This document shows, one piece after another, positions 54,843 through 63,539 of a stretch of 64,000 nt of DNA. Where the stretch lies: NCBI GenBank assembly GCA_964587835.1, contig CAZPMN010000003.1, positions 1 to 64,000 on the forward strand, read 5' to 3'. Origin of the DNA: Erginobacter sp964587835 (GTDB taxonomy: Bacteria > Auribacterota > Erginobacteria > Erginobacterales > Erginobacteraceae). Under the pieces are notes generated by a model. That model searched no databases. It worked only from the letters and a program-made list of their open reading frames with translations, and was not told the origin of the DNA. The stretch's first letter is position 1. The number at the start of each line of letters is the position of its first letter. The translations under genes were made by a program, and so were the position numbers.

Positions 54843-56627
54843 TTATAGACCCTCATCCGGGCCCGGAATATACAGAAAACAATCCGTTGTGACAATGTTC
54901 TTCTGCCGGGTTACCGATGCGGCCGCGGCACTCAAGGGACGGAGCAATTTCAGCAGCGGGATAACCTTGCCCCGGTAGGCCCGCTCCGAAACCAGGGGTT
55001 CCTCGGGGGCCAGGCGCTGATAGGCGAAATACCATTCGGCGACCGACCGCAGGGAAGCAAAGAACTCCTCCGCCTCAAGGTAGATCAGGGCGAACGCTCC
55101 CTCATCCAGTTCAGAGACGGTCCGCCGGAAGAGCGGGTCGCTCTCGACCGACTGAACCTCCGCCGCCCCGAGATCGATCATTTGCTTCAGCATCGGCCGG
55201 GAACCGGCGACGATCAGTTCCCCACCTGTCAGGGCGTAGCCCGGTTCGCCGAAGAACAGTCCGGGGAAGGAGGTCAGATCGACTCCCCGATAGATTTCCC
55301 GAACCGGGCTCAAACCGCGGGCCAGGACCGCCCAGGAGACCACCTTGTTCATCACCGATTTCGCCGCCGCCGGATCGGATACCCGGTTGACCAGGGCGAA
55401 GGGGGGAAGTGGCAGGAACTCCTCCCCCGTGACGCCGCCCAGGACCAGCGACCAGTTCTCACCCAGAGCCGGGAGGATAGCACGCCGGAGGCTGAGTCCG
55501 GATTCCTCCTCCCAAACGCTGAGGCCGGGGAAGTCCTGTCCGAAACGGACCCCCAGGCCGGAGAGCAGGCCGGAGATGTACTCCCCGGCGGAGACGGGGT
55601 CGAGGGCGAAGAATCCGTAGAGCATCCCGCCGGCGGGAAGCGGAATCGGGGAGCCGGATGGGGCGCCGGAACAGTCGTCATCCATTTTCAGGACAGCCCG
55701 CAGACGGCAATGGAGACCGTTCCGGTATCCCACCCGTCCGCCGATCATTCGGCAGGACTGCAGGGACTGCGCCAGGACCTCTCCCCAGGCCACCGCTTCT
55801 GCCACCGGGCCGGGCGGTAGACCGCGGCCGATTCCCTTCTCCAACCGGTCCGGGTTCAGGTAGAACTCGATGGAGGTCACAGCGGGGAAACCGCGGCCGT
55901 CAAGGGCCGCGGAAAACTCCGGCAAGCCGATCAGCGAACCACCCTCGCCCCGGGCGAGGTCGACCGCCTCTTCGACCAGGGACTGGGGCTCATCGGAAAC
56001 CGCCGCCAGCAGGAAGCCGTCGATCACCGTGTAGGCGACTTCGAGGGGGAAGTTTGCCGTCGGGGGAATAACCACAACCGTCCGGCCCCCGTATCTTTCC
56101 TGGCGGGTCCGCCGATCCGATACGTCCCGCAGGGAATCACCCAGCCGGAGGGCCAATTCGGCCAGCCGCGCCCTCAATCCGAGGTGGGCCGCCACCAGGA
56201 GCGCCGGCGCGGCAGCCTCGCCGGAGGGAACAATCGCCAGGGCGAAATCCCGACCTGCCACCTCCATGATCCGCGACCGGCTGAGCTGGAACCCCAGGCG
56301 GGACTCGAGATCCTGCCGGGCTGACTGCAAATCCTGACCGATCCCTTCCTCCCGCCAGAGCGATGAAGCGGCCAGCCGCCGAAAAGTCCGGCTGGGGGCG
56401 AGCCGGTCCCAGGCCGCCGCCATTGAACGGAAACGGAGCATCAACCCGGCCCGGGCCGGGATCAAGCTGTCCGGGGATCGGTCCCGAAGGAGATCGCGGG
56501 GCAGCGAAAGCAGATCGATCAAACCGCGCCCGGCGACCGGGGGCAGGCGGAGACTCTGGGGCCAGAAGAGGAACAAAACCGCCGCCGCCAGCACGCCGGC
56601 CAGAATGATGACCCAGGGTTTTTTCAT
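54843..56627 (-). CDS. DUF3352-like membrane-anchored protein
   Basis: 594 residues. An N-terminal membrane helix (WVIILAGVLAAAVLFLFW) is followed by a large alpha/beta region outside. Repeated segments such as YTVIDGFLLAAVSDEPQSLVEEAVD and ALTGGELIVAGSRPMLKQMID resemble the DUF3352 family of periplasmic proteins of unknown function. I am not sure of that assignment. It lies between oppF (87 bases away) and the tRNA gene. No catalytic motif is evident. Confidence 0.6.
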   Translation of the reverse strand: MKKPWVIILAGVLAAAVLFLFWPQSLRLPPVAGRGLIDLLSLPRDLLRDRSPDSLIPARAGLMLRFRSMAAAWDRLAPSRTFRRLAASSLWREEGIGQDLQSARQDLESRLGFQLSRSRIMEVAGRDFALAIVPSGEAAAPALLVAAHLGLRARLAELALRLGDSLRDVSDRRTRQERYGGRTVVVIPPTANFPLEVAYTVIDGFLLAAVSDEPQSLVEEAVDLARGEGGSLIGLPEFSAALDGRGFPAVTSIEFYLNPDRLEKGIGRGLPPGPVAEAVAWGEVLAQSLQSCRMIGGRVGYRNGLHCRLRAVLKMDDDCSGAPSGSPIPLPAGGMLYGFFALDPVSAGEYISGLLSGLGVRFGQDFPGLSVWEEESGLSLRRAILPALGENWSLVLGGVTGEEFLPLPPFALVNRVSDPAAAKSVMNKVVSWAVLARGLSPVREIYRGVDLTSFPGLFFGEPGYALTGGELIVAGSRPMLKQMIDLGAAEVQSVESDPLFRRTVSELDEGAFALIYLEAEEFFASLRSVAEWYFAYQRLAPEEPLVSERAYRGKVIPLLKLLRPLSAAAASVTRQKNIVTTDCFLYIPGPDEGL

Positions 56628-56713
56628 GACGATTCGATGGCCAAGAGAATACTTCCCCGGTGGGAAGTTGGACCGCCGTTAATCTATCGCTTTTACCTTC
56701 TGGCCCACAAGAA

Positions 56714-57700
56714 CTATTCGACGGCGAAACAGGCCGCCCGGTGGCCGGGTGCGACCTCGCGCAGCACCGGCGAGGTGCCGCGGCAACGATCCTGCCGGCG
56801 CGGGCAGCGGGGATAGAAGAGACAGCCGGAGAACTGTTCCGCCGCCTTGACGGGTTCCCGGGCTGGTTCGGCCCCGGGCGGCGGCGCGGAAGGGTCAGGG
56901 ATCGGGATTGAGGCCAGTAGGGCGCGGGTGTAGGGATGGATCGGGACGCGGTAAAGATCGCGGCTGGAAGCTTCTTCGACGATCCGGCCCCGGTACATCA
57001 CCGCCACCCGGTCCGCGATATGTTCGACCACGGAGAGGTCGTGGGCGATGAACAAGTAGGCGAGGGAAAACTCCTCCTGGAGGTCGGCCAGGAGATTGAG
57101 AATCTGGGCCTGGATCGAAACGTCGAGCGAGGAGACCGGTTCATCGCAGATGATCAAGGACGGGTTAAGGGCGAGGGCGCGGGCGATCCCGATCCGCTGG
57201 CGCTGGCCCCCGGAAAACTCGTGGGGGTAAAGGGCGGCGGCTTCCGGAGAGAGTCCCACGGTCTTGAGCAGCCGGGTCACTCGCTCCCGCCGCTCCCGCC
57301 GGGTCCCGATGCGGAAGTTGACCAGGCCCTCCGAGACTATATCCTCCACCCGCATCCGGGGATTGAGCGAACCATAGGGATCCTGGAAGATGATCTGCAT
57401 CTCTCGCCGGGCCCGCTTCATCTCCCGCACCCCCATCCGGAAGAGATCCCGACCCCGAAAGAGCGCCTCGCCGGTGTCAGCCGGAACGAGCCGCAAGAGC
57501 AGCCGGCCCAGGGTGGTCTTGCCCGAACCCGTCTCCCCCACCAGCCCCAGGGTCCGGCCCCTCTCAATCCGGAGACTGACCCCGTCCACCGCCCGGATGA
57601 ATCCGGTGGTCCTCCGCAGGAACCCCCGCCGGACCGGGAAATACTTCTTCAGATCCCGCGCTTCAAGCAGAATCTCGCTCTCTTCGTTCGCTGTCGTCAT
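56714..57700 (-). CDS. oppF: Oligopeptide/dipeptide ABC transporter ATPase OppF
   Basis: 328 residues from the ATG at 57700 (GGGAAGAGAA just before it); an ATG four codons earlier is possible. Walker A GETGSGKTT, signature FSGGQRQR, Walker B LIICDEPVSSLD. The C-terminal oligopeptide-transporter domain has the four-cysteine stretch CLFYPRCPRRQDRC. It energises peptide import with OppD. It is separated from oppD by about 420 bases of repeat-bounded sequence, so it may be translated from a separate or processed transcript. Confidence 0.92.
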   Translation of the reverse strand: MTTANEESEILLEARDLKKYFPVRRGFLRRTTGFIRAVDGVSLRIERGRTLGLVGETGSGKTTLGRLLLRLVPADTGEALFRGRDLFRMGVREMKRARREMQIIFQDPYGSLNPRMRVEDIVSEGLVNFRIGTRRERRERVTRLLKTVGLSPEAAALYPHEFSGGQRQRIGIARALALNPSLIICDEPVSSLDVSIQAQILNLLADLQEEFSLAYLFIAHDLSVVEHIADRVAVMYRGRIVEEASSRDLYRVPIHPYTRALLASIPIPDPSAPPPGAEPAREPVKAAEQFSGCLFYPRCPRRQDRCRGTSPVLREVAPGHRAACFAVE

Positions 57701-57786
57701 TTCTCTTCCCATCTTACCACAGACTATTTTTTGAACCGCAAAGAACGCAAAGATCGCAAAGAACCGCCCGAAGGTTTCTGAACGTG

Positions 57787-57811
57787 GGAGCGGGATCAGA
57801 GATCCCGCTCC
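57787..57811. other. Perfect GC-rich hairpin inside R1 element C
   Basis: GGAGCGGGATC (57787-57797), AGA loop, GATCCCGCTCC (57801-57811). It has no uridine tract. It lies just after the stop codon of the 73-codon frame on the minus strand. Confidence 0.55.
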
Positions 57812-57814
57812 ACT

Positions 57815-58036
57815 CTATGCCGTTAAGTTTAAAGCTGATGCAACCCCGGGTCGCCGATTGTCTGGCAGCACTGCTTCGGTGCTGAACCACTGCTGTCGCT
57901 TGATGGTTATCTCCGCCAGGTAATGTTGATCGATCCGCGTGGTTGATCCAAGATGTTGTTCCTTGGGCATAAGCACCAGGATTAGGATGGCGATGATCGC
58001 AACTGTGATCGTAATGGTTCTGACTATCTTCTTCAT
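57815..58036 (-). CDS. Possible small membrane protein within R1 element C
   Basis: 73 residues: a basic start (MKKIVRT), one hydrophobic helix (ITITVAIIAILILVLMP), then a polar tail with no known motif. There is no ribosome-binding site. It may be a real protein carried by the repeat-bounded insert, or chance. It is AT-richer than the opp genes. Confidence 0.35.
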   Translation of the reverse strand: MKKIVRTITITVAIIAILILVLMPKEQHLGSTTRIDQHYLAEITIKRQQWFSTEAVLPDNRRPGVASALNLTA

Positions 58037-58122
58037 TTCATTGCATCAATCTTGCTATTAACAAGATCCTATTTCACCATATGTTCTTTTCTCTTGGCGT
58101 CCTTTGCGTTCTCTGCGGTTCA

Positions 58123-59106
58123 TTATTTCAGGGGAAAGTGGCACTCCACCCGGTGGCCGGGCTCGACTTCCCTGACCGCCGGTTTCTCCCGACGGCAGAT
58201 CTCCTCGGCCTTAGGGCAGCGGGGATGGAAGGGGCAGCCGGAGGGAATCCGGCTTAGGGCGGGCACGGTCCCTCGGACAGTCGTCAACCGCCGCTTCCTC
58301 TCTCCCAGCCGGGGAACGGAATCAAGCAGAGCCTGGGTATAGGGGTGGCAGGGGTTAGAGTATAGGCTCCGGGTGGAGGCGGTCTCCACGATCCTTCCCA
58401 AGTACATCACCGCCACCCGTTCAGTGGCCTGGGCGACCACTCCCAGGTCGTGGGTGACCAGGAGGACCGCCATCTCGTAACGATCCCGCAGCCGGGAGAT
58501 CAATTCCAGGATCCGGGCCTGAACGGTAACGTCCAGGGCGGTGGTCGGTTCGTCGGCGATCAGAACCCGGGGACGGCAGGCCAGGGCGATGGCGATCATC
58601 ACCCGCTGGCGCTGCCCCCCCGAAAGCTGGTGGGGATAATCGTGGTAACGAGAGACCGGATCGGAGATTTCGACGTCTTGGAGCAGCCCGACCGCCCGGT
58701 CGCGGGCGGCCTTCCCTCCCACCCTCTCATGGACCAGGATCGCTTCGCGGATCTGGTCCCCGATCTTGAAGACCGGGTTGAGGGAGGTCATCGGTTCCTG
58801 GAAGATCATCCCCATCTCCCGTCCCCGAATCTGCCGCATCTTCTTCTCCGCCAGAGCGGTGATCTCCACCGGATTCCCATCCCGGTTGCTCAGCCGGACG
58901 CTCCCGGCGACGATCCGACCCGAGGGAGGTAACAGCCGCATCAGGGAGAGGGCGGTCACCGTCTTGCCGCAGCCCGACTCCCCGACCAGTCCCAGGGTCC
59001 GGCCACGCTGGAGGGAGAAGTCCACTCCCCGGACGGCCTTGAGTACCGAGTTGCCGATCTCAAAGTAAGTGTGCAGATCGTTGACCTCGAGTATCGCTTC
59101 CATCAT
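58123..59106 (-). CDS. oppD: Oligopeptide/dipeptide ABC transporter ATPase OppD
   Basis: 327 residues. Walker A GESGCGKTV, signature QLSGGQRQR, Walker B VLIADEPTTALDV, H-switch LLVTHDLGVV. The C-terminal oligopeptide domain has CPFHPRCPKAEEIC. The start overlaps oppC by four bases (ATGA). It pairs with OppF. The right arm of R1 element C begins immediately after its stop codon. Confidence 0.93.
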   Translation of the reverse strand: MMEAILEVNDLHTYFEIGNSVLKAVRGVDFSLQRGRTLGLVGESGCGKTVTALSLMRLLPPSGRIVAGSVRLSNRDGNPVEITALAEKKMRQIRGREMGMIFQEPMTSLNPVFKIGDQIREAILVHERVGGKAARDRAVGLLQDVEISDPVSRYHDYPHQLSGGQRQRVMIAIALACRPRVLIADEPTTALDVTVQARILELISRLRDRYEMAVLLVTHDLGVVAQATERVAVMYLGRIVETASTRSLYSNPCHPYTQALLDSVPRLGERKRRLTTVRGTVPALSRIPSGCPFHPRCPKAEEICRREKPAVREVEPGHRVECHFPLK

Positions 59107-60017
59107 CTCTCCTTCCCTTGTCGCGGGTCCAGGGCGTCACGGACAGCGTCTCCGAAGATATGCAGGGAGAGGCTGATCAGGAAGATGGCGCCGGACGCCG
59201 ACGCCAGCTGCCACCAGACCCCCCGGAAAAGCTCCAGTTTGGCGTCATCGATCATCACCCCCCAGCTGGGGACGTTCTTCACTCCCAGCCCGAGGAAGCT
59301 TAAGATCACCTCGGCGTGGATATAACTGATGAACCCGAGAGAGAAGGTGATCACCACCAGGTGAAAGACGTTGGGCAGGATCTGCCTGACGATCACCCGG
59401 CGGGGGGAGGATCCCAGGGCCCGGGCGGCCAGGACGTACTCCCGGTCGCGATGCTTGATCGTCTCCCCCCGGATCAGCCGGCAGAGTCCGACCCAACCGG
59501 TCAGACCGAGGGCCAGGTAGACGGCGTTGATCCCCCGGATCCGGAATTCGACCCCGAGGAAAGAAAACACCCGGTCCTGAAGGACGAAAGCAAAAGCCAG
59601 GATCAGGATGATGTAGGGTATCGACTGCAGGGTGCTGTAAAGCCAGGTGATCAGATCATCCATCCTCCCCCCGAAATACCCCGCCAGGAGCCCCAAGATC
59701 AGGCCGATGGAGCCGGAGAGGAGCGAGGCGCTCAGGGCAACCGTCACCGCAACCCGGGTCCCGTAGATTGTCTTGGCCAGCACGTCCCTCCCGTAGATGT
59801 CGGTCCCAAAGGGGTGGGCCCGGGAGGGTGACTGGTAAGTCTGCTGGAAATTTTCGGTCTCCCAGTCGGGGACCCTCCATCCGGTAGAGACCCAGAGGGC
59901 AATCGCCAGGTAGAAGACGATCACGGCCAGGCAGATCACGGCCCGGGGCTGCCGGAGGACGGTGCCGGATGCCGTTCGCCAGTAACCGGGGATTTTACCT
60001 CCAGGTTTCATAGTCAC
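59103..60017 (-). CDS. oppC: Oligopeptide ABC transporter permease OppC
   Basis: 304 residues with about six membrane helices. The DppC-type segments RAHPFGTDIYGRDVLAKTIYGTRV and the cytoplasmic coupling loop YVLAARALGSSPRRVIVRQILPN are present. It forms the channel with OppB. Four-base overlaps link it to oppB and oppD, so it is a single operon. Confidence 0.94.
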   Translation of the reverse strand: MTMKPGGKIPGYWRTASGTVLRQPRAVICLAVIVFYLAIALWVSTGWRVPDWETENFQQTYQSPSRAHPFGTDIYGRDVLAKTIYGTRVAVTVALSASLLSGSIGLILGLLAGYFGGRMDDLITWLYSTLQSIPYIILILAFAFVLQDRVFSFLGVEFRIRGINAVYLALGLTGWVGLCRLIRGETIKHRDREYVLAARALGSSPRRVIVRQILPNVFHLVVITFSLGFISYIHAEVILSFLGLGVKNVPSWGVMIDDAKLELFRGVWWQLASASGAIFLISLSLHIFGDAVRDALDPRQGKER

Positions 60018-61000
60018 TTCAGCGACACCCGGGGATCGACCAGGGCGTAGAGAAGATCGGTGGCCAGCAGAGCTCCCAGGTAGATCACGGAACTGACGAA
60101 GGTCAGGGCGTTGATGACCGGCCAGTCGGAACTGGCTACCGCGTCAACCAGCATAAATCCCAGCCCCGGGATGGCAAAGAATCTCTCGAGCAGGAGGGAC
60201 CCGAGGAAGAGGAAGGGGACCACCACCACCACCTGGGTGATGATCGGGATCAGGGCGTTCTTCAAAACGTGGCCGAACATCACCCCCCCCTCCCCCACCC
60301 CCTTGGCCCGCGCGGTCCGGACGTAGTCGGCCCGAGTCTCGTCGAGGATCACGGTCCGGTAGAAACGAACCCCCGCCCCCAGGCCGGCCGACACCCCGAG
60401 CAAAACGGGGAGAGCAACATACCGGACCACCGCGAATCCGAACTGCTCCGGGTAACCGTAAATCGGGAACAGCCCCCAGCGGCCGGCCAGGAAGACCTGT
60501 CCGAAGATGATCAGGGCGAGATAGGGTATGGAGATGCCGATCACCGAGAGGATCACCACCGCCCGGTCGAATGCCCCCCCCTGGCGGAAGGCGCAGAGCA
60601 TCGCGATGGTGATCTGGAGGAAAAGCCCGATGATGAAAGCGGGAACGGTCAGGGAGAGGGAGGGGCCGGCCCCGGTCCAGATCATCTCGGAGATCGTCCG
60701 GTGATACTGCTCGGAGCGGCCGAAGCGGAAGGTGAAGGTGGAATAAAGATGGGCGAAGAGCTGGTTGCAGAGAAACCCCCGGAAATCCCCCTTGAGGAGC
60801 CGGCCCGGCGGCGGCCAGAGCGGCCGGTCGAAGCCGAGCTGGCGGCGGAGCTGGGCCTTCTGCTCCTCGGTGGCGTACTTCCCCGCCACCCGGTCGACCG
60901 GGTCGCCTCCGACCACCCGGAAGAGGAAAAAGGTGATCAGAGAGATCCCGACCAGGATGGGGACCAGGTAAGCGAGACGCCGAATGAAGTAGGCCAGCAT
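60014..61000 (-). CDS. oppB: Oligopeptide ABC transporter permease OppB
   Basis: 328 residues with about six membrane helices. Its N-terminus MLAYFIRRLAYLVPILVGISLITFFLFR is typical of OppB/DppB, as is the YVRTARAKGVGEGGVMFGHV coupling loop. It begins five bases after oppA. A central periplasmic insertion (about 65-110) is charged and slightly longer than in close relatives. Confidence 0.94.
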   Translation of the reverse strand: MLAYFIRRLAYLVPILVGISLITFFLFRVVGGDPVDRVAGKYATEEQKAQLRRQLGFDRPLWPPPGRLLKGDFRGFLCNQLFAHLYSTFTFRFGRSEQYHRTISEMIWTGAGPSLSLTVPAFIIGLFLQITIAMLCAFRQGGAFDRAVVILSVIGISIPYLALIIFGQVFLAGRWGLFPIYGYPEQFGFAVVRYVALPVLLGVSAGLGAGVRFYRTVILDETRADYVRTARAKGVGEGGVMFGHVLKNALIPIITQVVVVVPFLFLGSLLLERFFAIPGLGFMLVDAVASSDWPVINALTFVSSVIYLGALLATDLLYALVDPRVSLK

Positions 61001-61005
61001 AACTT

Positions 61006-62781
61006 TCAGAGGGGCTGGGAGGGATCAATTCGCTGGTACTTGATCGTCCCGGGGAGGAAATCGTGGGGATAGTAATTCTTGAGCCGGTCGTGGTAGAGCG
61101 CGTAGACCACCCGATAGGTGGTCAGCAGCCAGGGGCAGTCCTCGATCACGATATCCTCCATCCGGTGATAGAGCGGGATTCTCCTGTCGGGATCGGCGAG
61201 GGCGAGCGCCCGCTCGTAGAGTTCGTCGAACCGCGGGTTGTGGTAATTGCTGGTGTTGGGGCCGGGAGAACGGTTGGGCCCGTAAAAGAGGAGGAGAAAG
61301 TTCTGCCCGTCGGGATAGTCGGCCACCCAACCCAGGGAGAAGAGCTGGTGAGAACGGGCCTTGGCCGCGTCCTGGAACTTCGGCCAGGTCATATAGTCGA
61401 CCTCCACCTCCAGTCCCAAGCCCCGCATCTGGATCCGGAAGAATTCTCCCTGCTGCCGGGCTGTGGTGTCGGTCCCCGGAATCGCCAGCTTCAAGACCGG
61501 GATCTCCCCCCCGGCAATCATCCGAGCCTCTTCCAGCAGTTCCCGAGCCCGGACCGGATCGTACCGGGTGTAGGGGTTTGCCCTCTCTTCCCGGAAGCCG
61601 GGGATCAGCGGAGGGATGGGCCCGGACGGTATGCTTCCCCGCCCGTTGAGGAAGGTTTCGATGTAGGTCGCGCGGTCGAAGGCCAGGCTCATCGCCTGGC
61701 GCAGCGGCTTATTCTCTCCGACCACCGGATCGTCCATATTGAAACCATAGTAGAAGATCGCGGGATCTTCGGCTTTGAGCAGCCGGATCCCCCGAGCCGC
61801 CATGGCCGGGGAAAGCTCCCGGTCGGTGGTAATCACCCCGGCGAAGTTGTCCTTGGGAATGCCGGCGGAGTCGATCTTACCGGCCAGGAAAGAAAGCCAG
61901 TAGGGCTGGGACTCCTCGATCACGGTCCACTCGATCCGGTCGATAAAGGGGATCCGCCGGCCGGCATCCTCGAGCAATCCCCGGGCGGCCAGTTCCGGCG
62001 CCGCCCGGTCGGGATAAAAATCCTCCCGAAAGTTCTCATTGCGGACCAGCGAGAAGCGGTTGGAGCGGAAATTGCCGGCCAACCGGAAGGGGCCGGTTCC
62101 AACGGGGTGGTTGACCAGGTCGCGGCCGTAGTAATCCAGGGCCTCCCGAGCCACCGGGGCGGTGGGGAGATGGGCCAGCCAGTAGAGGAGAAAGTTATGG
62201 GGCCGGATCAGCTTTATCTCCAAGGTGCGGGGATCGGGGGCCTGCAGACCCGCCACCGGGCGGTCATAGTCAACCTTCTCCACCCCCGCGGTGTATTCCC
62301 GGAACTCGTCAAGCCCCTCAACATAACCGGCGAAGATCGCCGGGTAGTTGGTTGAACGGTTGTGAAGATCGGCCATCCGCTTCCAGGCCAGGATGAAATC
62401 CCCGGCCGTAAGTTCCCGCCCCCGCCCGCCGGGGAAACAGGGATCGTCGGCAAAATATACCCCGGGTTGGATCCTGATGGTGTACTTCCTCCCGTCCGGG
62501 GAGATCTCGGGCATTCCCGCGGCCAGCTGGGGAACCAGGCGATAGGGGCGCTCCAGGTAAGCGTAAGTGTAGAGGGTCTCGAAGATCTGCCCGGCCACCG
62601 AGGAGCTGGTGGTGTCGCCGATATCCTGCGGGTCGAGGCCCCGAATCTTCGACATCAGGGCCGCCCGCCGGACCATCGCCCCCCCCTCCGGATTCCCGGA
62701 GGGGCGGTGGAAGAAGGGAACGGAGAGGAAGAGCCCGAGCAGCGCCAGGGAAATCACCCCGAGTGCGAGCCAGATCTTCAT
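61006..62781 (-). CDS. oppA: Oligopeptide ABC transporter substrate-binding protein
   Basis: 591 residues of the family 5 extracellular solute-binding fold. A hydrophobic N-terminus (KIWLALGVISLALLGLFLSVP) has no lipobox cysteine, so it may stay as a membrane anchor. Family motifs include the LVPQLAAGMPEISPDGRKYT start and the NHPVGTGPFRL segment. It delivers peptides to OppBC. It heads the operon. An AT-rich palindrome is two bases before the start codon, and no ribosome-binding site is visible. Confidence 0.93.
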   Translation of the reverse strand: MKIWLALGVISLALLGLFLSVPFFHRPSGNPEGGAMVRRAALMSKIRGLDPQDIGDTTSSSVAGQIFETLYTYAYLERPYRLVPQLAAGMPEISPDGRKYTIRIQPGVYFADDPCFPGGRGRELTAGDFILAWKRMADLHNRSTNYPAIFAGYVEGLDEFREYTAGVEKVDYDRPVAGLQAPDPRTLEIKLIRPHNFLLYWLAHLPTAPVAREALDYYGRDLVNHPVGTGPFRLAGNFRSNRFSLVRNENFREDFYPDRAAPELAARGLLEDAGRRIPFIDRIEWTVIEESQPYWLSFLAGKIDSAGIPKDNFAGVITTDRELSPAMAARGIRLLKAEDPAIFYYGFNMDDPVVGENKPLRQAMSLAFDRATYIETFLNGRGSIPSGPIPPLIPGFREERANPYTRYDPVRARELLEEARMIAGGEIPVLKLAIPGTDTTARQQGEFFRIQMRGLGLEVEVDYMTWPKFQDAAKARSHQLFSLGWVADYPDGQNFLLLFYGPNRSPGPNTSNYHNPRFDELYERALALADPDRRIPLYHRMEDIVIEDCPWLLTTYRVVYALYHDRLKNYYPHDFLPGTIKYQRIDPSQPL

Positions 62782-62783
62782 CT

Positions 62784-62807
62784 TACAATTTTCGGCGCAA
62801 AATTGTA
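62784..62807. promoter_or_regulatory. AT-rich palindrome at the oppA start codon
   Basis: TACAATTTT (62784-62792), CGGCGC centre, AAAATTGTA (62799-62807), a perfect nine-base stem two bases before the ATG of oppA. An extended -10 (TGC-TATAAC on the minus strand, 62861-62853) about 50 bases upstream may be the promoter. Confidence 0.6.
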
Positions 62808-63115
62808 GTTTGGGGGTTGATCACGCGTTGGAATCGGGCCTGTTCCGTATGCGTTATAGCAATCGGCGGCAATTAAGCATAGGAGAATATTGTCGGGGGA
62901 TAAACACTCGAGAGGGAATTATGCGGGTGGTTTGGGTTTTCATCCGGGTCAGTCCGGAGACGATTTGACCTTGCGGATCGCCCGCCGGCGATGTATGGTT
63001 AAGGGTGGATTGGTTGGGGGATGGGGCTTGCCCGCCTCCAGTCGGAGATATCGGCCCCCACCGGATCCGAATAAATATCATCGAGTTCAACCGGGATACA
63101 AGAACAGGGGAAAAA
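62808..63115. other. Divergent intergenic region
   Basis: About 310 bases between oppA (minus) and the receiver gene (plus). It holds the possible oppA extended -10 at 62853-62861. On the plus strand, TTGACC (62965-62970) and TTGCGG with TATGGT 17 bases later (62994-62999) are weak promoter candidates. I see no RNA gene or further coding frame; an open frame from 63005 is only the upstream extension of the receiver gene. Confidence 0.4.
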
Positions 63116-63487
63116 GTGAAAAAAATACTGGTGGCCGAGGACGACGAGATCTCCCGGGACATTATCGTCAAGCTGGTGGAATCTATGGGCTGCATCACCG
63201 TCCAGAGCGCCAACGGCAAGACCGCCCTATCCATCCTGCTGGATAATCCGGATATCTCTCTGCTGATCTGCGATGTGATGATGCCGGAACTGGACGGAAT
63301 AATGCTGATCAAGATTTTGCGGGGAAAGCAGAATTTCGAGAATCTGCCGATCATTATCATCTCGGGGGTGGCGGTGATAAATGAAATCAACCATCTGATG
63401 GAACTCGGCCCCACGGTCTTCCTGGACAAGCCCCTCGACACCTCCAAGTTAAAGGCGGAGATCACCGAAATGCTGGCAGCCGGCTGA
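63116..63487 (+). CDS. Stand-alone response regulator receiver (CheY-like)
   Basis: 123 residues from GTG at 63116, with AGGGG six bases upstream (63106-63110). An in-frame start at 63005 adds 37 residues not seen in receivers and is rejected. Acidic pair at D9-D10, phosphoacceptor D53 (LLICDVMMPELDG), S83 (IIISG), K105 (FLDKPLDTSK). No output domain. It may act by binding a partner, such as a motor, kinase or the TPR protein encoded next. No histidine kinase is in view. Confidence 0.9.
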   Translation: MKKILVAEDDEISRDIIVKLVESMGCITVQSANGKTALSILLDNPDISLLICDVMMPELDGIMLIKILRGKQNFENLPIIIISGVAVINEINHLMELGPTVFLDKPLDTSKLKAEITEMLAAG

Positions 63488-63539
63488 AGCCGGCAGCGCC
63501 GGGCGCCATCCTCCCCCCACCCTTTTCTCCAGACCAGGA

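Larger units (their letters stand above)
57733..58121. repeat. R1 element C: inverted GCAAAGA-type repeats enclosing a small ORF between oppD and oppF
   Basis: Left arm 57733-57766 (GAACCGCAAAGAACGCAAAG), right arm 58086-58121 inverted (GAACCGCAGAGAACGCAAAG on the minus strand). They are about 320 bases apart. The interior includes a perfect 11-base GC-rich hairpin and a 73-codon open frame. The interior is visibly richer in A and T than its neighbours. Confidence 0.8.
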
